In this document: positions 11,793-24,694 of the stretch, in pieces
Position numbering within the stretch: the first letter of the stretch is position 1
How the letters are laid out: the number at the start of each line of letters is the position of its first letter
NCBI RefSeq assembly: GCF_030253575.1
Contig: NC_080563.1
Coordinates: forward strand, 38,919,501 to 38,983,500
Reading direction: 5' to 3'
Length of the DNA stretch: 64,000 bases
From: Rhododendron vialii
Taxonomy: Eukaryota; Streptophyta; Magnoliopsida; Ericales; Ericaceae
Program-made: the position numbers and the translations under genes
The notes under the pieces: generated by a model
Told to the model about the DNA's origin: nothing
Databases searched by the model: none
Seen by the model: only the letters and a program-made list of their open reading frames with translations

Positions 11793-12320
11793 ATCACAAA
11801 ACGTTGTTATTGCATGTGAGATTTGTTCAAATATAGTAAAATATGTGCTTACGAACCAAAGTGTCGACCTATTTATAAATTAATTAAGCATTAGCCATTA
11901 TTACGTAGCAGTAGTTGATGAATGGTGACTCAGAAAAGGAAGATATCATAAAAGTCTATAAAAAAAAAAAAAACAAAAACAAATCACAAAACGTTGCCAT
12001 TGTGAGATTCGTTCAAATATAATAAAAGATGGGCTTGCGAACCAAAGCGTCAACTTATTTATAAATTAATTAAGCATTAGCCATTATAAGGTAGCAGTAG
12101 TTGATGAATGGTGACTAAGAAAAGGAAGATATCATAAAGTCTATAAAATAAAAATAAAAAATAAAAAATAAAAACATATCACAAAACGTTGCCATTGTGA
12201 GATTCGTTCAAATATAGTAAAAGATGTGCTTACGAACCAAAGCGTCGACTTATTTATAAATTAATTAAGCATTAGCCATTAGGTAGCAGTGGTTGATGAA
12301 TGGTGACTAAGAAAAGGAGC
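11793..12320. repeat. ~190-bp tandem repeat (2.7 copies) upstream of B3
   Basis: Units begin at 11793, 11983 and 12178, each with ATCACAAAACGTTG. They contain a TTTATAAATTAATTAAGC block, a GTAGCAGTAGTTGATGAATG block and an A-rich linker. The last unit ends where the proximal promoter of B3 begins. Single copies of the unit lie upstream of B5 (about 29843-29900) and B6 (about 40045-40160 and 40564-40600), so this is an amplified piece of a BAHD upstream region. Confidence 0.85.
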
Positions 12321-12338
12321 CCACATAAGCTAGCTTCC

Positions 12339-12348
12339 TTATTTAAAC
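12339..12348 (+). promoter_or_regulatory. Candidate TATA box of B3
   Basis: TTATTTAAAC lies 57 nt upstream of the B3 ATG, in a block shared with B5 (ATATTAAAAC at about 30313) and B6 (CATTAAAACA at about 43284). Position and shared context suggest a core promoter. The motif is weak and the call is an inference. Confidence 0.35.
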
Positions 12349-12404
12349 ACAACAGAGTTTCAACTAAGAGTGCTGCTTCATAAAACCACAATATCCCACT
12401 AACC

Positions 12405-13769
12405 ATGAACCCTCCAATTGTTCAAACCATCTCAGAGTGCTTCATAAAACCACATTATCCAGCAGAAGAGATTAAGCCTCCAATCTACTTGGCCGCATGG
12501 GACATAACCAAGCTCTCAATCAATTACATCCAAAAGGGTCTTCTGTTCATTAAGCCCCAAACAACAACAAATGATCAAGAAAACCCAGTCAAATCCCTCC
12601 TAGATAGGCTCAAGGATTCCCTCTCTCTCACCCTTGTTCATTTCTATCCCCTTGCCGGTCGACTCGCGACCCTGAAGCAAGAAATTCCGCCTTTGTACTC
12701 CGTGTACATCGATTGCAACAACAGTCCCGGAGCAAAATTTATCTATGCAACCGTGGATTTAACCATCGCGGACATTCTTTCGCCAGTTGATGTTCCCGTG
12801 GTTGTTCAATCCTTCTTCGATCACGACAGGGCGACTAATCACGATGGGCACTCGATGTCCCTGCTGTCGATTCAAGTCACGGAGTTAATCGATGGTATAT
12901 TCATCGGTTGTTCGGCCAACCACGCGGTTGTTGATGGAACATCTTATTGGCAGTTCTTCAACAGTTTATCACAAACCTTCCGCGCACAAGAAAAGAATCC
13001 TGGAATTTCTCCACCCCCAATTATTGAACGCTGGTTCCCTAAGGAGCACGGTCCTATGCACAACCTCCCTTTCTCTCACCATGATCAGTTTATTAGGAGA
13101 TTTGAACCACCCCCGCTAAAAGAGAGATTCTTCCACTTCTCGTCGGAATCAATAGCCAAACTGAAAGCAAAGGCTAATTCTGAAAGCAAATCAACCAAGA
13201 TTTCCTCGTTCCAATCCGTATCCGCGCTTGTCTGGAGGTGTGTGATCCGGGCCCGTCGTCTTCCACGCGACCCGGAAACCAATTTCAGCTGCGCTGTAAA
13301 TAACCGGAGCCGAATAAACCCGCCGTTGCCGAACGAGTATTTCGGGAATTCGGTGGACTTGTTGACGGGAAAAGCCACCGTTGGCGAATTGCTTGATCAC
13401 GGATTGGGGTGGGCCGCGTGGCGGTTGCACGAGGCGGTGGAGGCCCACACCGATGCAGCGGTGCAACAGTGGGCGGAGAAGTGGATAGAGGATCCTGTTA
13501 TAAGAACACGTGGGCCTGCTCTGTATAACCCGTATGGTGTATTGGCATCGAGCTCGCCGCGGTTTAGGGTGTACGAGAATGAGTTTGGGATGGGGAAAGC
13601 GGTGGCTATTCGGAGCGGTTATGCCAATAAGATAGACGGGAAAGTGATGTTTTACCCTGGGTACGAAGGCGGCGGGAGCATGGACTTGGAGGTTAACCTC
13701 CCGCCGGAAACAATGGCGGCGCTTGAATCTGACGAGGAGTTTATGGATGGCCTCATTGGCAAGTGCTGA
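12405..13769 (+). CDS. BAHD acyltransferase B3 (At3g50280-like), intact
   Basis: A 454-residue single-exon BAHD protein, nearly the same as B1, differing at scattered positions (for example TAW/AAW near residue 31 and MYENEF/VYENEF before the EFGMG motif). Catalytic HAVVD is at 173-177 and the modified DFGWG motif EFGMG at about 393-397. The C-terminus ESDEEFMDGLIGKC is intact. Its promoter differs from that of B1: it carries the tandem 190-bp repeats and the AAACACAACAGAG leader used by B5, B6 and B8. B1 and B3 may therefore be expressed differently despite similar proteins. The acyl acceptor is unknown. Confidence 0.93.
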   Translation: MNPPIVQTISECFIKPHYPAEEIKPPIYLAAWDITKLSINYIQKGLLFIKPQTTTNDQENPVKSLLDRLKDSLSLTLVHFYPLAGRLATLKQEIPPLYSVYIDCNNSPGAKFIYATVDLTIADILSPVDVPVVVQSFFDHDRATNHDGHSMSLLSIQVTELIDGIFIGCSANHAVVDGTSYWQFFNSLSQTFRAQEKNPGISPPPIIERWFPKEHGPMHNLPFSHHDQFIRRFEPPPLKERFFHFSSESIAKLKAKANSESKSTKISSFQSVSALVWRCVIRARRLPRDPETNFSCAVNNRSRINPPLPNEYFGNSVDLLTGKATVGELLDHGLGWAAWRLHEAVEAHTDAAVQQWAEKWIEDPVIRTRGPALYNPYGVLASSSPRFRVYENEFGMGKAVAIRSGYANKIDGKVMFYPGYEGGGSMDLEVNLPPETMAALESDEEFMDGLIGKC

Positions 13770-16700
13770 AGTGCACATTGTCAACATTTAGAAGAATAAA
13801 AATTATGTAGCAGAACGCTAGTGATTGTGACACAAAGTTGGATTTGGATTGGTTTGATTTGGTTTGGGTCATATTTTTGTTTCACTTGAATTTCGATTTG
13901 TAATCTCTTAATGCTATCCAATTGTGGTGTGTGTGTTCGTGAATAAGCATAGCTCGAAGACAATAAAATATCAAGAGAGTTTGGATTCAATGGAACCAAA
14001 ATGCAACGTGAATGACTTATTAAAAAAATAAACAGTAGTGCTATAGGGATCGACGGTCTCCATATCGAAATTGTACCGACGGCCGCGCCAGGCCATCTCT
14101 GGCCACCGGACGGCCGATCCAAGCTGTTCAAAATTTTTTTTTTCTAAAAATGAGGGGAATTGCGACGGAATGAACGGCATCTGATGTGTATAGGGTGTTT
14201 GATCCAAATACCATATTTTTCGTGTATATATGTATATACGAAAAATGGGGAATTTGGATCGAGCATGCACTTACGCACGTCGGATGCCGTTAATTCCTAC
14301 GAGGGCCCACTCGATTTTTTCACTTCTATTCCACAATCAAAATAAGGGTTCACTACAATTTCACTCTCTCTCCCCCTCTGTTTCTTGCCATTCACTTACC
14401 TCCATTTACATTTTTTTTTTGGCAAAAATATATCGATTCCCTCTCTTAATTTTGGGAAAAAATCGGTGACTTTCTTCCCTCCTATTATGAATTTTTATTG
14501 GGAACAAAAAATAGAAATGGGAAAGAAAAGTGAAATACCTTAATCCGGCGATGATGGGTTGAATTGTAGATGATCGAGAGATATAAGCTTCACTTTTTGA
14601 GGGAAATAAATAGAAATAGTTTGTGGGTAAAGTGAAGAAGATATAAAGTAGGCGAAGAAGAGAAGAAAAAAAATACCAATTGAAACATGCGTGTATACAA
14701 AATTTGAAACTAGTTAACTTATATGGTGTGGAATCCACAAATTTTGATTATTGAAAAAGGTTGCTAGTTTTGGTTATCCAAACCCCAAAATTTGATTATT
14801 TCTAAGGATGTTGCTAAGTTTGATTATACCATTGTGAGCCATCTTTTGTAACAACATTGTTAACTTTAAAAATAATTAGCTTTTAATTATACCACTGTGG
14901 ATGACCTAACAACCCATGTTTTTCTTTGATCAGAAAAGGCAATTTGTAAAATGGAGAGAAAAAAGCTTTGTATACCATAAATTCAACATTAACTAAGGCT
15001 ACTCTACAATGGTATAATCAAAAGTCAATTGTTATTAAAGTTAACAAATTGTTGCTGCAAAAGATGGCTCACAATATATGGTATAGTCAAACTTAGCAAC
15101 ACCATTAGAAATAATCAAATTTTGGGCTTGGATAACCAAAACTAACAATTTTTTTTAATAATCAAAATTTGTGAACCCCAAACCATAAAAGTTAACCGGT
15201 TCCAAAATTTATGTACATGCATGTATTAACTAGTATTTTTATTCTTCGTCTGCTCTATATATTCTTCACATTACCCACAAATTGTTTTTCTTTCTTTCCC
15301 TCTAAAAGTGAAGCTCATATCTCTCGATCACAATTCAACCCATCGTTGCCAGATTACGGTATTTCACTCTTCTTTCTTATTTCTATTTTATTCCTTTTTC
15401 GTTCTTCCCCCTGTTGTTGAGTACATGAAGAACCTTGCATTCATTTTCAAATTCAAGAACACATCTGATTGTTTTTGGTAGATTAAAAGAGTGGTGAATT
15501 TGTGATATTAGTTTGGTTAGATAGGCTACACGAATAGGGAAAAAAAGTTTCGGTGTTGTTTTGATAGAGAACACTAGGAAGAATACCATATGTTCGACAT
15601 ATTTTTTTCCAAAAAACGTAATAGAGGAAAGTGAATGGCGGAAAACAGAAGGGGGGGGGGGGGGGGGGGGGAGAGAGAGAGAGAGAGTGAGTGAGTGAAA
15701 TTGTAATAGACACATTATTTTGGTTGTGGACTAGAAGTGATCATTGTGGACCTCAGGTCCTCAACAATGTTAAGCTTTTAAAAACCTCTTAAATGAATAA
15801 TCAAAAGTTGATATATCTATTTTTTATTGTACACTGTGAGCCATCTTTTCCAAATGACTGAACGAAAGTAAATTAGGGAGAAAGAAACGTAGAGGGGGGA
15901 GAGGAGGAGAGAGAGAAAGAGAGGAAAGATTGAACGAGAGTAAATTGGGAAGTGAGAAACGTGAAAATGTGGGGAGGAGGTGTGAATATGGACTATAAAT
16001 CATCCTAGCAGGTAATGGCCTTTTCACCGGTTCCCCGTGTAGGGCTTCTTTTTGGAGGGTTGGCACGCTGTAGTTTCCACCTCATATCATTTTACCGGTC
16101 AGAAAAACAAAAAACAAAAAATCCAATCTATTGTGCACCATTCTTCAGCCCTCTTCTTAAGGTACATACAGGCATTCTAGCCAATTCCTTTGTTTCGTGT
16201 TTCTAAATCATTGCATACATTTTTGTTCATGTATATCCTGTAAATTTATTTCTCATTAATATATAACAGCTGTGGTATAATATATACGCACGTATTGTGT
16301 GTTGATCTTCTTTTATTTGATTCCAATTTATTTCGCATGTATGTGATTCAGCCTTTTAGTCTTTATAAGATCGAATATTGATTGATGTCGCCTCGCATAT
16401 TTTGTAACGCCCCACTATTTCTTAAAAATAAACTCTAAAATATATTTTATTCAAACACTTCTAGGCCATATTTTCTCCATAGATAAATTACATCACCACA
16501 ATAATCTTAAGCCGCCTTCTAAATAATCTTCTACATGCTCCAAAATTATCAACTCTTCCAAGACCTCTTCAAATTAATCCTTATATGCTCCGATTCAATT
16601 TCCATTAATCCGGCTCCACTCCTGAAAAGAAATTATCCGGGAAGTATAAGATACAACAGAATAACAAAGCTCATAAGTGGAATCAATAAACGATAATCGA

Positions 16701-17228
16701 CCATCAAGTCGAAGCAACAATCACAAGGGACCTCATACCATGTCCTTCTCAGTACATGACCAGTGACACTTCCCCAATACCTTCCTCACCGAGTCATCCT
16801 CGACCCATTTTGGCTATTGGATAGGCTATTGGTGCATGAGTTCACTCGATTCCTGTACTAAATAATTCTACAGTACTCAGCCAACAACATCATATTCGAT
16901 ACCAATTATTCCACTTTTCAACAATATTCCACAGGAGTGTACAAATACCATGAGATAATCAAAATGAGTACGAAATTGAGAGTGAAGAAAGGATTCCGGA
17001 AGTAGGAAGCATATCGTATACTCCTCGGATTACCTCAAATATGACCGGCCATTTTGTTCATGAATCAATGCCTTAAAAATATTTTTCCATACCAATATCC
17101 ACCCTTCAAAACATCACTAACTATTTATAAACTAAACTCTCAAGGTTTTTTCTCTCTTTTATCTCTCTCTCTCTCTCTCTCTCTCTCTAAGCTAACAATT
17201 AGAATGAGAAGTGAGATGTGTGGAATGG

Positions 17229-19849
17229 TGTAACGCCCCGATTTTCGGAAATAAAATCGAAGGCATTAAATATTAATTTTTGAAAATTCTTTAAATTAAA
17301 TTCAAAATCCAAAACGGATAATTCATCCTAAAGATTCATCTATTACAAATCATAGTAAAAGTACTGAAATTAATCTTTGTAGTATTAAACTAAACAAAAT
17401 AATCGAGCCGTCTTCTAGGTTCGATACGGATCCCAAGCATATTCTGGCTCGATTCCCACCTCTGGATTCTCCTCTGCATAGAATTGCTCACCTTCGGGAT
17501 TTGGTGTCTCTTCCTGATTTTCTGCAAAATCTGGCACGGAAGCCAGGCAATCCGTACCTGAGTGAAAGAGTTCACCCCGTAGTATATATAATCCAACCCA
17601 ACTACCCCTCTTACTTTACAGATAGCAAGCAGCAGGATAAATATAGTACGAAGAAGTAAAACAGAGTTTGTTCCACATAAACCAGTTCATTACTATCCAT
17701 TAACTTGACGTGAAATCTAAGATCTCCTCCGCGGGATCTTTCCTCCCCAACCGCTAGTCATGCTCGGTCCCATGAGATCACTTCCCTTTGCTGTCGCAGA
17801 TACACCTAAGTTATGTACCGAGTATGTATCCCAATAACTACAACAAGGGGGAAAGCTTATCATGCCTGAATCACAACTAGGGTTCGCCTATCTTATATAC
17901 CTCCTCACAAATCACTTCGCAATCATCACTGGACACCCGTCAGTCTATCAATTTATCACTGGACACCCGCCAGTTTTATTTTCATCAATTTATCACATGT
18001 GTTTTATCACTGGACACCCGCCAGTTTTATTTTCATCACAAATCTCAGGTGTTTTATCACTGGACACCCGCCAGTTTTATTTTCATCACAAATCTCATCA
18101 CAATCATCCAAAATCCACCTGCAGGCAATCTAAAAATAAAAACTTTCCAGTTTATCCATTATCTAGCATCGTCTAGATGAATTCTAATTCGCAATACCAC
18201 CCCATGTCTCTAGGGTCCAATCTAACATCCAAGTCAAGTATCGGCACAATATGCAATTAATCAATAATAATTAAAACAATTAATAGATAATGAAATCACG
18301 CAACTTATTATGAACGGGCCGTTGCCCTTAATCTTGTATAATCACAATGTCAATAATAAAGTTAGAGTTTTAAAAGGAATTAAAAGGAAAATTTTCTGGG
18401 CTCTTATTAATTAATTCTAAGATAATAGATTAATTAAAAATTAATTAAATACATGAATTAGGTAAAAATATTGAAATATTTATCATGACCTTAATAAGAG
18501 TCCTAAAGGTCCTATACAATCAATTGGGTGCCAAAAGTTGGGTTTGGAGGGCTGCGGGATTATTTTAAATAAAGGGATTAACAAAAGTTATCGAAAGTAA
18601 AATAAATAGATAATAAATTATTTAATAAATAAGATAGGTCGAAATTAACAAAGTTTCATCTTTGGAAGGTAAGGAGTCTAAATAAAATTATTCGAGAATT
18701 TATAATAAGGTTTATAGGTCGTAAGGTAATTTTAATTGGAAGCACTGTTAAAATAATAATAAATAGTAAATCAAATAAAAAAATATGAAATTAACAAGAT
18801 AACATCTTTGAGGTGTGAGGAATCTAGGAAAAATAGTTTGGGTGTTAAAAATATTATTTGGAAGGTCGCAAATATTTTTCGTTTACAAAATCTTGAAAGA
18901 TAACGAATAAATAATTAATAAATATCTAAATAAATAAATAAATTATGAAATTAACAAGGTATGATCTTTGAGGTGTTAAAAACAATGTTCGGAAGGTCGA
19001 AAAGTCGATTCGAAACGAAACAGGTCAAACCGCAAGGTTGGAGCAGTTTGACCTTGCGGCTGGAACCTCTGCCCCAAACTCGGCACTGGTTCTTGCCGCC
19101 CGCACCTTGCGACCGCAAGGTTCGACGCAGATTTGGTTTTTTTGGTTTTTCGTCACGGTTTTGATGCATGAGTTCGTTCGAGCTATTGGGTTACGCATAA
19201 AAACACTTAATATACTTAGAGGAGTGTTTGGAAGGGATTATAATACCTTGGTTTGGATCGAATTGATTTTTGAACAAAACTTGATTTTTGGAGAAGACGA
19301 CTTCGGTTTTGGCGATCGGGGGACCTTGGGCTCGAATTGGATGATGCTTGGGGATGCTTGGGTTGAGGGAAGAGATTGGAATGATCAATTCGGGTCTCGG
19401 TTGGCTTTGGAATGCAAACCCACTTTTCTCTCTCTTTCTTTCTCTCTCTAGAACTCCATAGATTGGAGTTCGATTTTTCTCCGATTTCTCTCTCTCTCTG
19501 GACTGGTGGGGCGTGGGGAATTTTGTGGTATGCCCTAGGGTCGAATTAATGGGGTATATATAAGAGAATTTTTTTATAAAAGTTGATAAAATTGAGTTTT
19601 AATGGAATTCTAACTCTTGGCTTGAGGTGGACGAAAATAAGGATGGAGATACGATCAGGGAGAGGAGGTTGAGACAGAGTAGGAGAGGGAGAGATAGAAG
19701 GAATTGTATGCATACATGCAAGTAATTGAAAATAATTAAAATAGGATAATTCCTTTTTGTATTTTTCTTATCAAGAAAAGTAATTAATTTTATTATTAAT
19801 AACACTAATTAAATGATATTATTAATAATAAAATTTTCGGGTTGTTACA
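17229..19849. mobile_element. LTR-type insertion nested in the outer LTR, 2.6 kb
   Basis: It starts TGTAACGCCCCGATTTTCGG and ends TTTTCGGGTTGTTACA, with a perfect 5-bp duplication AATGG at 17224-17228 and 19850-19854. The start resembles the outer element, so the two are probably related families. No gag or pol coding sequence is visible, so it is a long solo LTR or a non-autonomous element. Degenerate 110-130-bp internal repeats (each with AAATTAACAA and ATCTTTG) occur at about 18640-18990. Confidence 0.8.
17925..18095. repeat. Short tandem array inside the nested LTR
   Basis: Four copies of ATCACTGGACACCCG(C/T)CAGT are spaced by TTTTATTTTCATCA-type linkers. It has no coding meaning. It belongs to the LTR element. 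Confidence 0.85.
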
Positions 19850-21999
19850 AATGGAGGGAAAGAGTGAAGCCTATTTATACTAGTAGAAAGAAGATTCTAG
19901 ATTATATCTAGATCAAATCAAATCAAATCATATCTTATATAATCATAACTATATCTTATAAAATCTAATAATATCTATATCAAATCTAAGAAAATCCAAC
20001 TATATCTAATAATATCTAATCAAATCTTATATAATCTAACAATATCTTATATAATATCCAATAAAATCTATATAATATCTAATAAAATCCAATCTAATCT
20101 TATCCTAATCATAATTAATAAAATCCAATCTAATCTTATCCTAGATTTTTAGGATTATGAAGTAGGGCTATGGTTCTATAATAGTTGAGTACAAGAATAT
20201 CAAGGTTCAAGCTATGAAAAGAATAGAAATAAAAATCCTATGATATCAAAAGGTTTTTAATGGCTAGCTCCTAAGGTTAAATTATAATACAATCACTTTA
20301 ATAAATGATAAAATGATTTTTTGTAAAAGAATTATAATAAAATGTTTTTAAAAAAATTGACGTGAAAATTCGGGTCATTATATATTTTATGAAATTATGA
20401 GGCGCAATATAGCATTTATTTACATGTTTGGATGTTTCATTCAAACTGAAAGAAGCATGAAACATATACATGCAAAACTTGATCCTTAGATCCAACCAAA
20501 TAGAGCCCGTCGAAACCTATATCCGTTTTTAATCTGCAAAATAAAACCCAAACCAACAAAGTGTTGGGGAATAATAGGCCGAATTCCCACAAGTATAAAC
20601 CACGAAGGCATAAAAAACTGCATTGAAATGCGCAAAACCAAAAGCGAGCGAGACACAAGCAATTTTACGTGCTTCTTCCAAATTTGAGGTACATTTACGG
20701 GATCGGAGGCTGATTCCACTATCAACAAAAAATTTTACAAATGGGTTTATAAGTGATTCAAAGATCTCACAAACACGGCTGGGGCCTGCGATTTTCATTA
20801 ACAGAAGCAACAGCTGATGCGTCGGCTTTGGTAGTTGTTTAAGGTGAAAGTAGAAAATATATAAGGTCTTGTAAATAAATGAGTTTTTTTTTTTTTTTAT
20901 AAACAACAAAATTTTATTAGGGTGTTGATAGTCTAGCCTAATGAATCCTAATCAAAACTCCTTCAATTTCATTCTTTTTGTTTTTGGCCGTTGTTTTCTA
21001 TTTTACACGGACGGAGTTTTTTTTCACCCTAATTGTTCTTTTGCCATCTCTTTGCTTGGGAATGACGACGACGACGAGGATGTAAATTGCTAATAGCTGC
21101 TCTTTCGTTATCTGTCACTTTCAATCTTTTATTTTTTTAGCCAAAATTCAAAATCCAAACTATTGGGAAGCTTGTTCGATTTCTTGACCTTGGTTTATAC
21201 ACTTATTGAGTTAGGAAAACTTTAATACTCCATCTGAAAGCTCAATAAAATTCAAGCAACTGCTTGGCTCGAACCAGTACGTGTATCTGTATTTGTTGGT
21301 TCAGGTTTTATTTTACAGATTAAAACGGAGATAGGTTTCCACGGGCTCTGTTTGGTTGGATCTAAGGATCAAGTTTTGTGTATGTTTTATGCTTCCTTCA
21401 GTTTGAATGAAACATCCAAACATCTTCATAAATGCTATATTGCGCCTCATAGTTTCATAAAATATGCGAGGCAAGATCAATCAATATTCGATCACGAAGA
21501 CATTTTCATGAAAATCATGCATTTTTATTGCTTGATCATTATTCAATCTTAGAAAGACTAGAAGGCTAAATCACATACATGCGAAATAAATTGGAATCAA
21601 ACAAAAGAAGACCAACACACAATACGTGCGTATATATTATACCACATCTGTTTTATATTAATGAGAAATAAATTTATAGGATATATGCAATGATTTAGGA
21701 GCATGAAACAAAGGAATTGGCCAAGACGTGTATACATACCTTAAGAAGAGGGCTGAGAATGGCGCACAAGAGACTTGATTTTTTGTATTTTGTTTTATTA
21801 TTTTTTTTATCAGTAAAATGATAGGAGGAGGAAACTACCTATAGCGTGCCAACCCTCCAAAAAGAAGTCCTACACGGGGAACTGGTGAAAAGGTCGTTAC
21901 CAGCAAGGATAATTTATACTCCATATTCACACCTCCTCCCCTCGTCTCCACATTTCTCTCCCCCCAATTTACTCTTGTTCAATCTTTCCTCCCCATGTA

Positions 22000-22045
<46 letters not shown>

Positions 22046-22651
22046 CACGTCTCCACGTTTCTCTCTCCTCAATTTACTCTTGCTCACAACAGTTCAACGG
22101 ATTTTTGAAGCTGCCCTACGGATAAATATGGATTGCCGGTTGATCCGGACAAAACTTTTTCTCAAGTACTATTCAATGTTAATGCAGTTGGAGAAAATAT
22201 ATGTGATAAGAATTTTCTGATAGAATAATAATTCTAAATAATATTCATCGATCAAATTCACAAAGTTAAATAGATAGAGAAAGGAATAGAATAACCTGTG
22301 GGGGGGTCGAAACATGTGATAACGCTCTCCTAAGGAACGATATACCCCATATTGCACAGGATTGAATGATACTCCTTTCTCAAGATATATCGACCTTCAA
22401 GTTCTCTTCTGTGCAGTGAATTGAACTTACGAACCATATAGTTTCCCAACACTCGAAATTCAAATAAAATGTTGTAGAAAATATAATCTATATCGATCGG
22501 AAAAGGATGGCTGAATGTATTTAATCGGAACAAAAGCAATACGTAGGAAATATGTGTATGTTTTTAAAGCAGGGTAGAGACAGAGATATTGATAAGAGTT
22601 TTTCACCAGTGTGTTTCAGCCGGAAAGAGGGATTAGATTTATATACAGTTT

Positions 22652-22823
22652 TTTTTTTTTTTTTTTGGCCACAACGATATACATCAGCGGGGGTTAGTAG
22701 GTATGTTAGAGTTAGCACGGGAAACCAGAAGCTATCCATAGCCCTGACTCGCTAAAGGGCCTGCCCCCTGTGGAGCTCGAACCCAAGACCTTCCACAAAG
22801 GGCAGGCAATGACTGACCAACTG
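22652..22823 (-). mobile_element. tRNA-derived SINE, ~172 bp
   Basis: On the minus strand the body reads from CAGTTGGTCAGTCATTGCC (A-box-like) through GGGTTCGAGCTCC (B-box) to a poly(A) tail, seen as the T run from about 22649 to 22666. The short direct repeat CAGTTT flanks it (22646-22651 and 22824-22829). The matching site in copy A (about 8550) is empty, so it inserted after the block duplication. Confidence 0.8.
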
Positions 22824-23148
22824 CAGTTTAAGCAACCAACTTTTCTGATATATAAGAGAAGAAATAAGAGATAATCAAGCTAAATTGGGTTTACTCAACA
22901 ATATGCTACTAATAATTAGGAGTAAAACTAAGGAGACCAATTCAAAAGGTATTTTCACTCCTTTTATCTCTAATTGTATATATTACCTCCTTTACAAAAC
23001 CCACGTGATTAAAATTCAATTAAAGCAAAATATTAAATTAAACCAACAAATGCTACAGATGCGTACGGCCCAATCAAAGTGAAGTTGCAAATATAGGAAG
23101 GCAGAAGTTTACTATATAGCAGAAAGATGAGTAACTGCATATTGGGAA

Positions 23149-23318
23149 GAGAATGATTTTTTACACCGCCGGTGTAAACATTTGTTTCCTCAAAATCAAT
23201 TGCATTGCGACACGTGTCAAAATAGTGGTCCTATTTAATAAAACATGGCGACGTGGCGCAATACAATTGATTTGGAGGAAACAAATGTTTACACCGGCGG
23301 TGTAAGGAATTTATTCTC
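23149..23318. mobile_element. Hairpin MITE, 170 bp, Mutator-like ends
   Basis: Inverted ends begin GAGAATGATTTTTTACACCG on the left and GAGAATAAATTCCTTACACCG on the right. An almost perfect 30-bp core then follows (TTACACCGCCGGTGTAAACA...). The flanks are TATTGGGAA and TATTGGAAA, a 9-bp duplication with one difference. Copy A has the empty site near 8878. Confidence 0.8.
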
Positions 23319-23560
23319 TATTGGAAAACCAATCCATTAACTTTTTGTATAATATAGAATTTGCAAAAGATGGCTCACAAGAAATAAAGAGACAGAAAGG
23401 GGTAAATTTATTACAGTAAGCTAATATTTTGTGCATCTCTTTTTTCAAATGATCTGGCGGCTATAATCTTTACCAAAAAAAAATAGTAGAATAATTGGAT
23501 AGTAGAGTTCGCTTTCGTATATACTGACATTTTGCAAAATATTGCTTTATTTGTTGAGTT

Positions 23561-23934
23561 CTTCTAACTTAAAAATAATTAAGTTATTTTGTCCTTATTT
23601 GAATTTTTTTTGCATTTGTTAGTTTTGCCCCTAATTTTTGTGGATTATTGATTTGTCTCGACGAGAGGAATTGGAAAATTGATTTTTTTTTAAATTTTAC
23701 CCAAGTATTTTGAGAAATAACCACTTTTTAGCAGAATAAGTGAAATAAGTTGACTTATTTTGCAAAAAAGTGGTTATTTCCCAAAATACTTTGGTAAAAA
23801 TTAAAAAAAATTACTTTTTTGATTCCTCTCGCCGAGACAAGTCAATAATTCACAAAAATTTGGCGCAAAACTAACAAATGCGAAAAAAAATCAAATAAGG
23901 AGAAAACCAACTTAAATTTTTTTAAGTTTAGGAG
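23561..23934. mobile_element. Foldback MITE (copy B)
   Basis: Paralog by duplication of the MITE at 9114-9495, with the same flanks and the same internal palindrome. Its ends are slightly more degraded (CTTCTAACTTAAAA / TTTTTAAGTTTAGGAG). Confidence 0.7.
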
Positions 23935-23947
23935 TTAGTTTATCACT

Positions 23948-24115
23948 TTTTTTGGAAAAACAAAGAAGATTTTTATTTAAAGAGAGAAGAGTACAAAAGG
24001 GAAAACCAAGAACAAACCAAACAAAAATAGCATCAAAAGCAAAGGACACATCTCAACGAGGTTGGCACCCATCCCAACGCCAATTGTATGCTCGAGAGTC
24101 CAAACAATGCTTAAA
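23948..24115 (-). mobile_element. LINE 3' tail remnant (copy B)
   Basis: Counterpart of 9508-9675 within the duplicated block. The minus-strand poly(A) is seen here as a short T run after TATCAC. It carries no coding sequence. Confidence 0.4.
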
Positions 24116-24694
24116 ATTTTAAATGGGTTTGAGGTCTATGTAGGCGGTGGCAAAACAATGTACAATATGAACTCACTGAAGGAGGTTTCACCGGGACACC
24201 CGAACCCCCGTAGTTACACTCGGAGAGAAAAAGAAGGCCAGCGACTAAAACAAAAAATAATGTAATGGTCGTGGCACCAAGAAATGAAGTTGTGGCATTA
24301 ACCCTACCCTTGACATTTCCATAGCATATATATTTAAGAAAGGGGTCTATACGCGCATAAATGCAGGCTAACTACTGATTTTACTAAGCTGATTAAGAAA
24401 ATAGTGATTTTATTGAAAGCAGTACAAGAAATATAATTTTTATATCACATTATGGGTAAATTTGATTCACCGAATCTGATAAACTAATAATTGCATATAT
24501 AATTTTGACACATGGTATTGCTTAATTGGTCACATAGCTTTGACTTTTGACCTGTAAATACTTGACGAGATTTAATCGGCAAATACCGTTTCTCATCCAT
24601 TAGGCCTTACAACATGTGACGATTTCTGATAGACTTGAAATATCTATATCTCAAATGTGTTAAAATTTTACCAATAACAAATAGATATCAATTC

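Larger units (their letters stand above)
16403..20382. mobile_element. LTR-type insertion (outer, ~1.35 kb without the nested one)
   Basis: It begins TGTAACGCCCCACTATTT and ends GAAAATTCGGGTCATTATA, with a slightly degenerate 3' terminus. It is flanked by TATTT at 16398-16402 and 20383-20387. Copy A at about 6450 has the uninterrupted target. No internal coding region is seen, so it is best read as an old solo LTR. The TGTAACGCCCC start recalls Ty3/gypsy LTRs of the Tekay/Del type, but that assignment is only suggestive. Confidence 0.75.
15870..22090. repeat. Long inverted repeat, copy B, left arm split by LTRs
   Basis: This is the same inverted repeat as at 5870-8110. The left arm runs about 15870-16402 and resumes at 20383-20590. 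The right arm is about 21280-22090. The interruption is the nested LTR insertion. A (CT)n tract of about 40 bp at 22006-22042 lies in the outer right arm. Confidence 0.75.

Noticed and set aside
17925-18095. CRISPR-like array
   Set aside because: The repeats are regularly spaced but the spacers are near-identical and the context is a plant LTR element.
17862-18176. 104-residue open frame with repeated ITGHPPVLFSS
   Set aside because: It is the translation of a short tandem array inside an LTR element, with no known domain.
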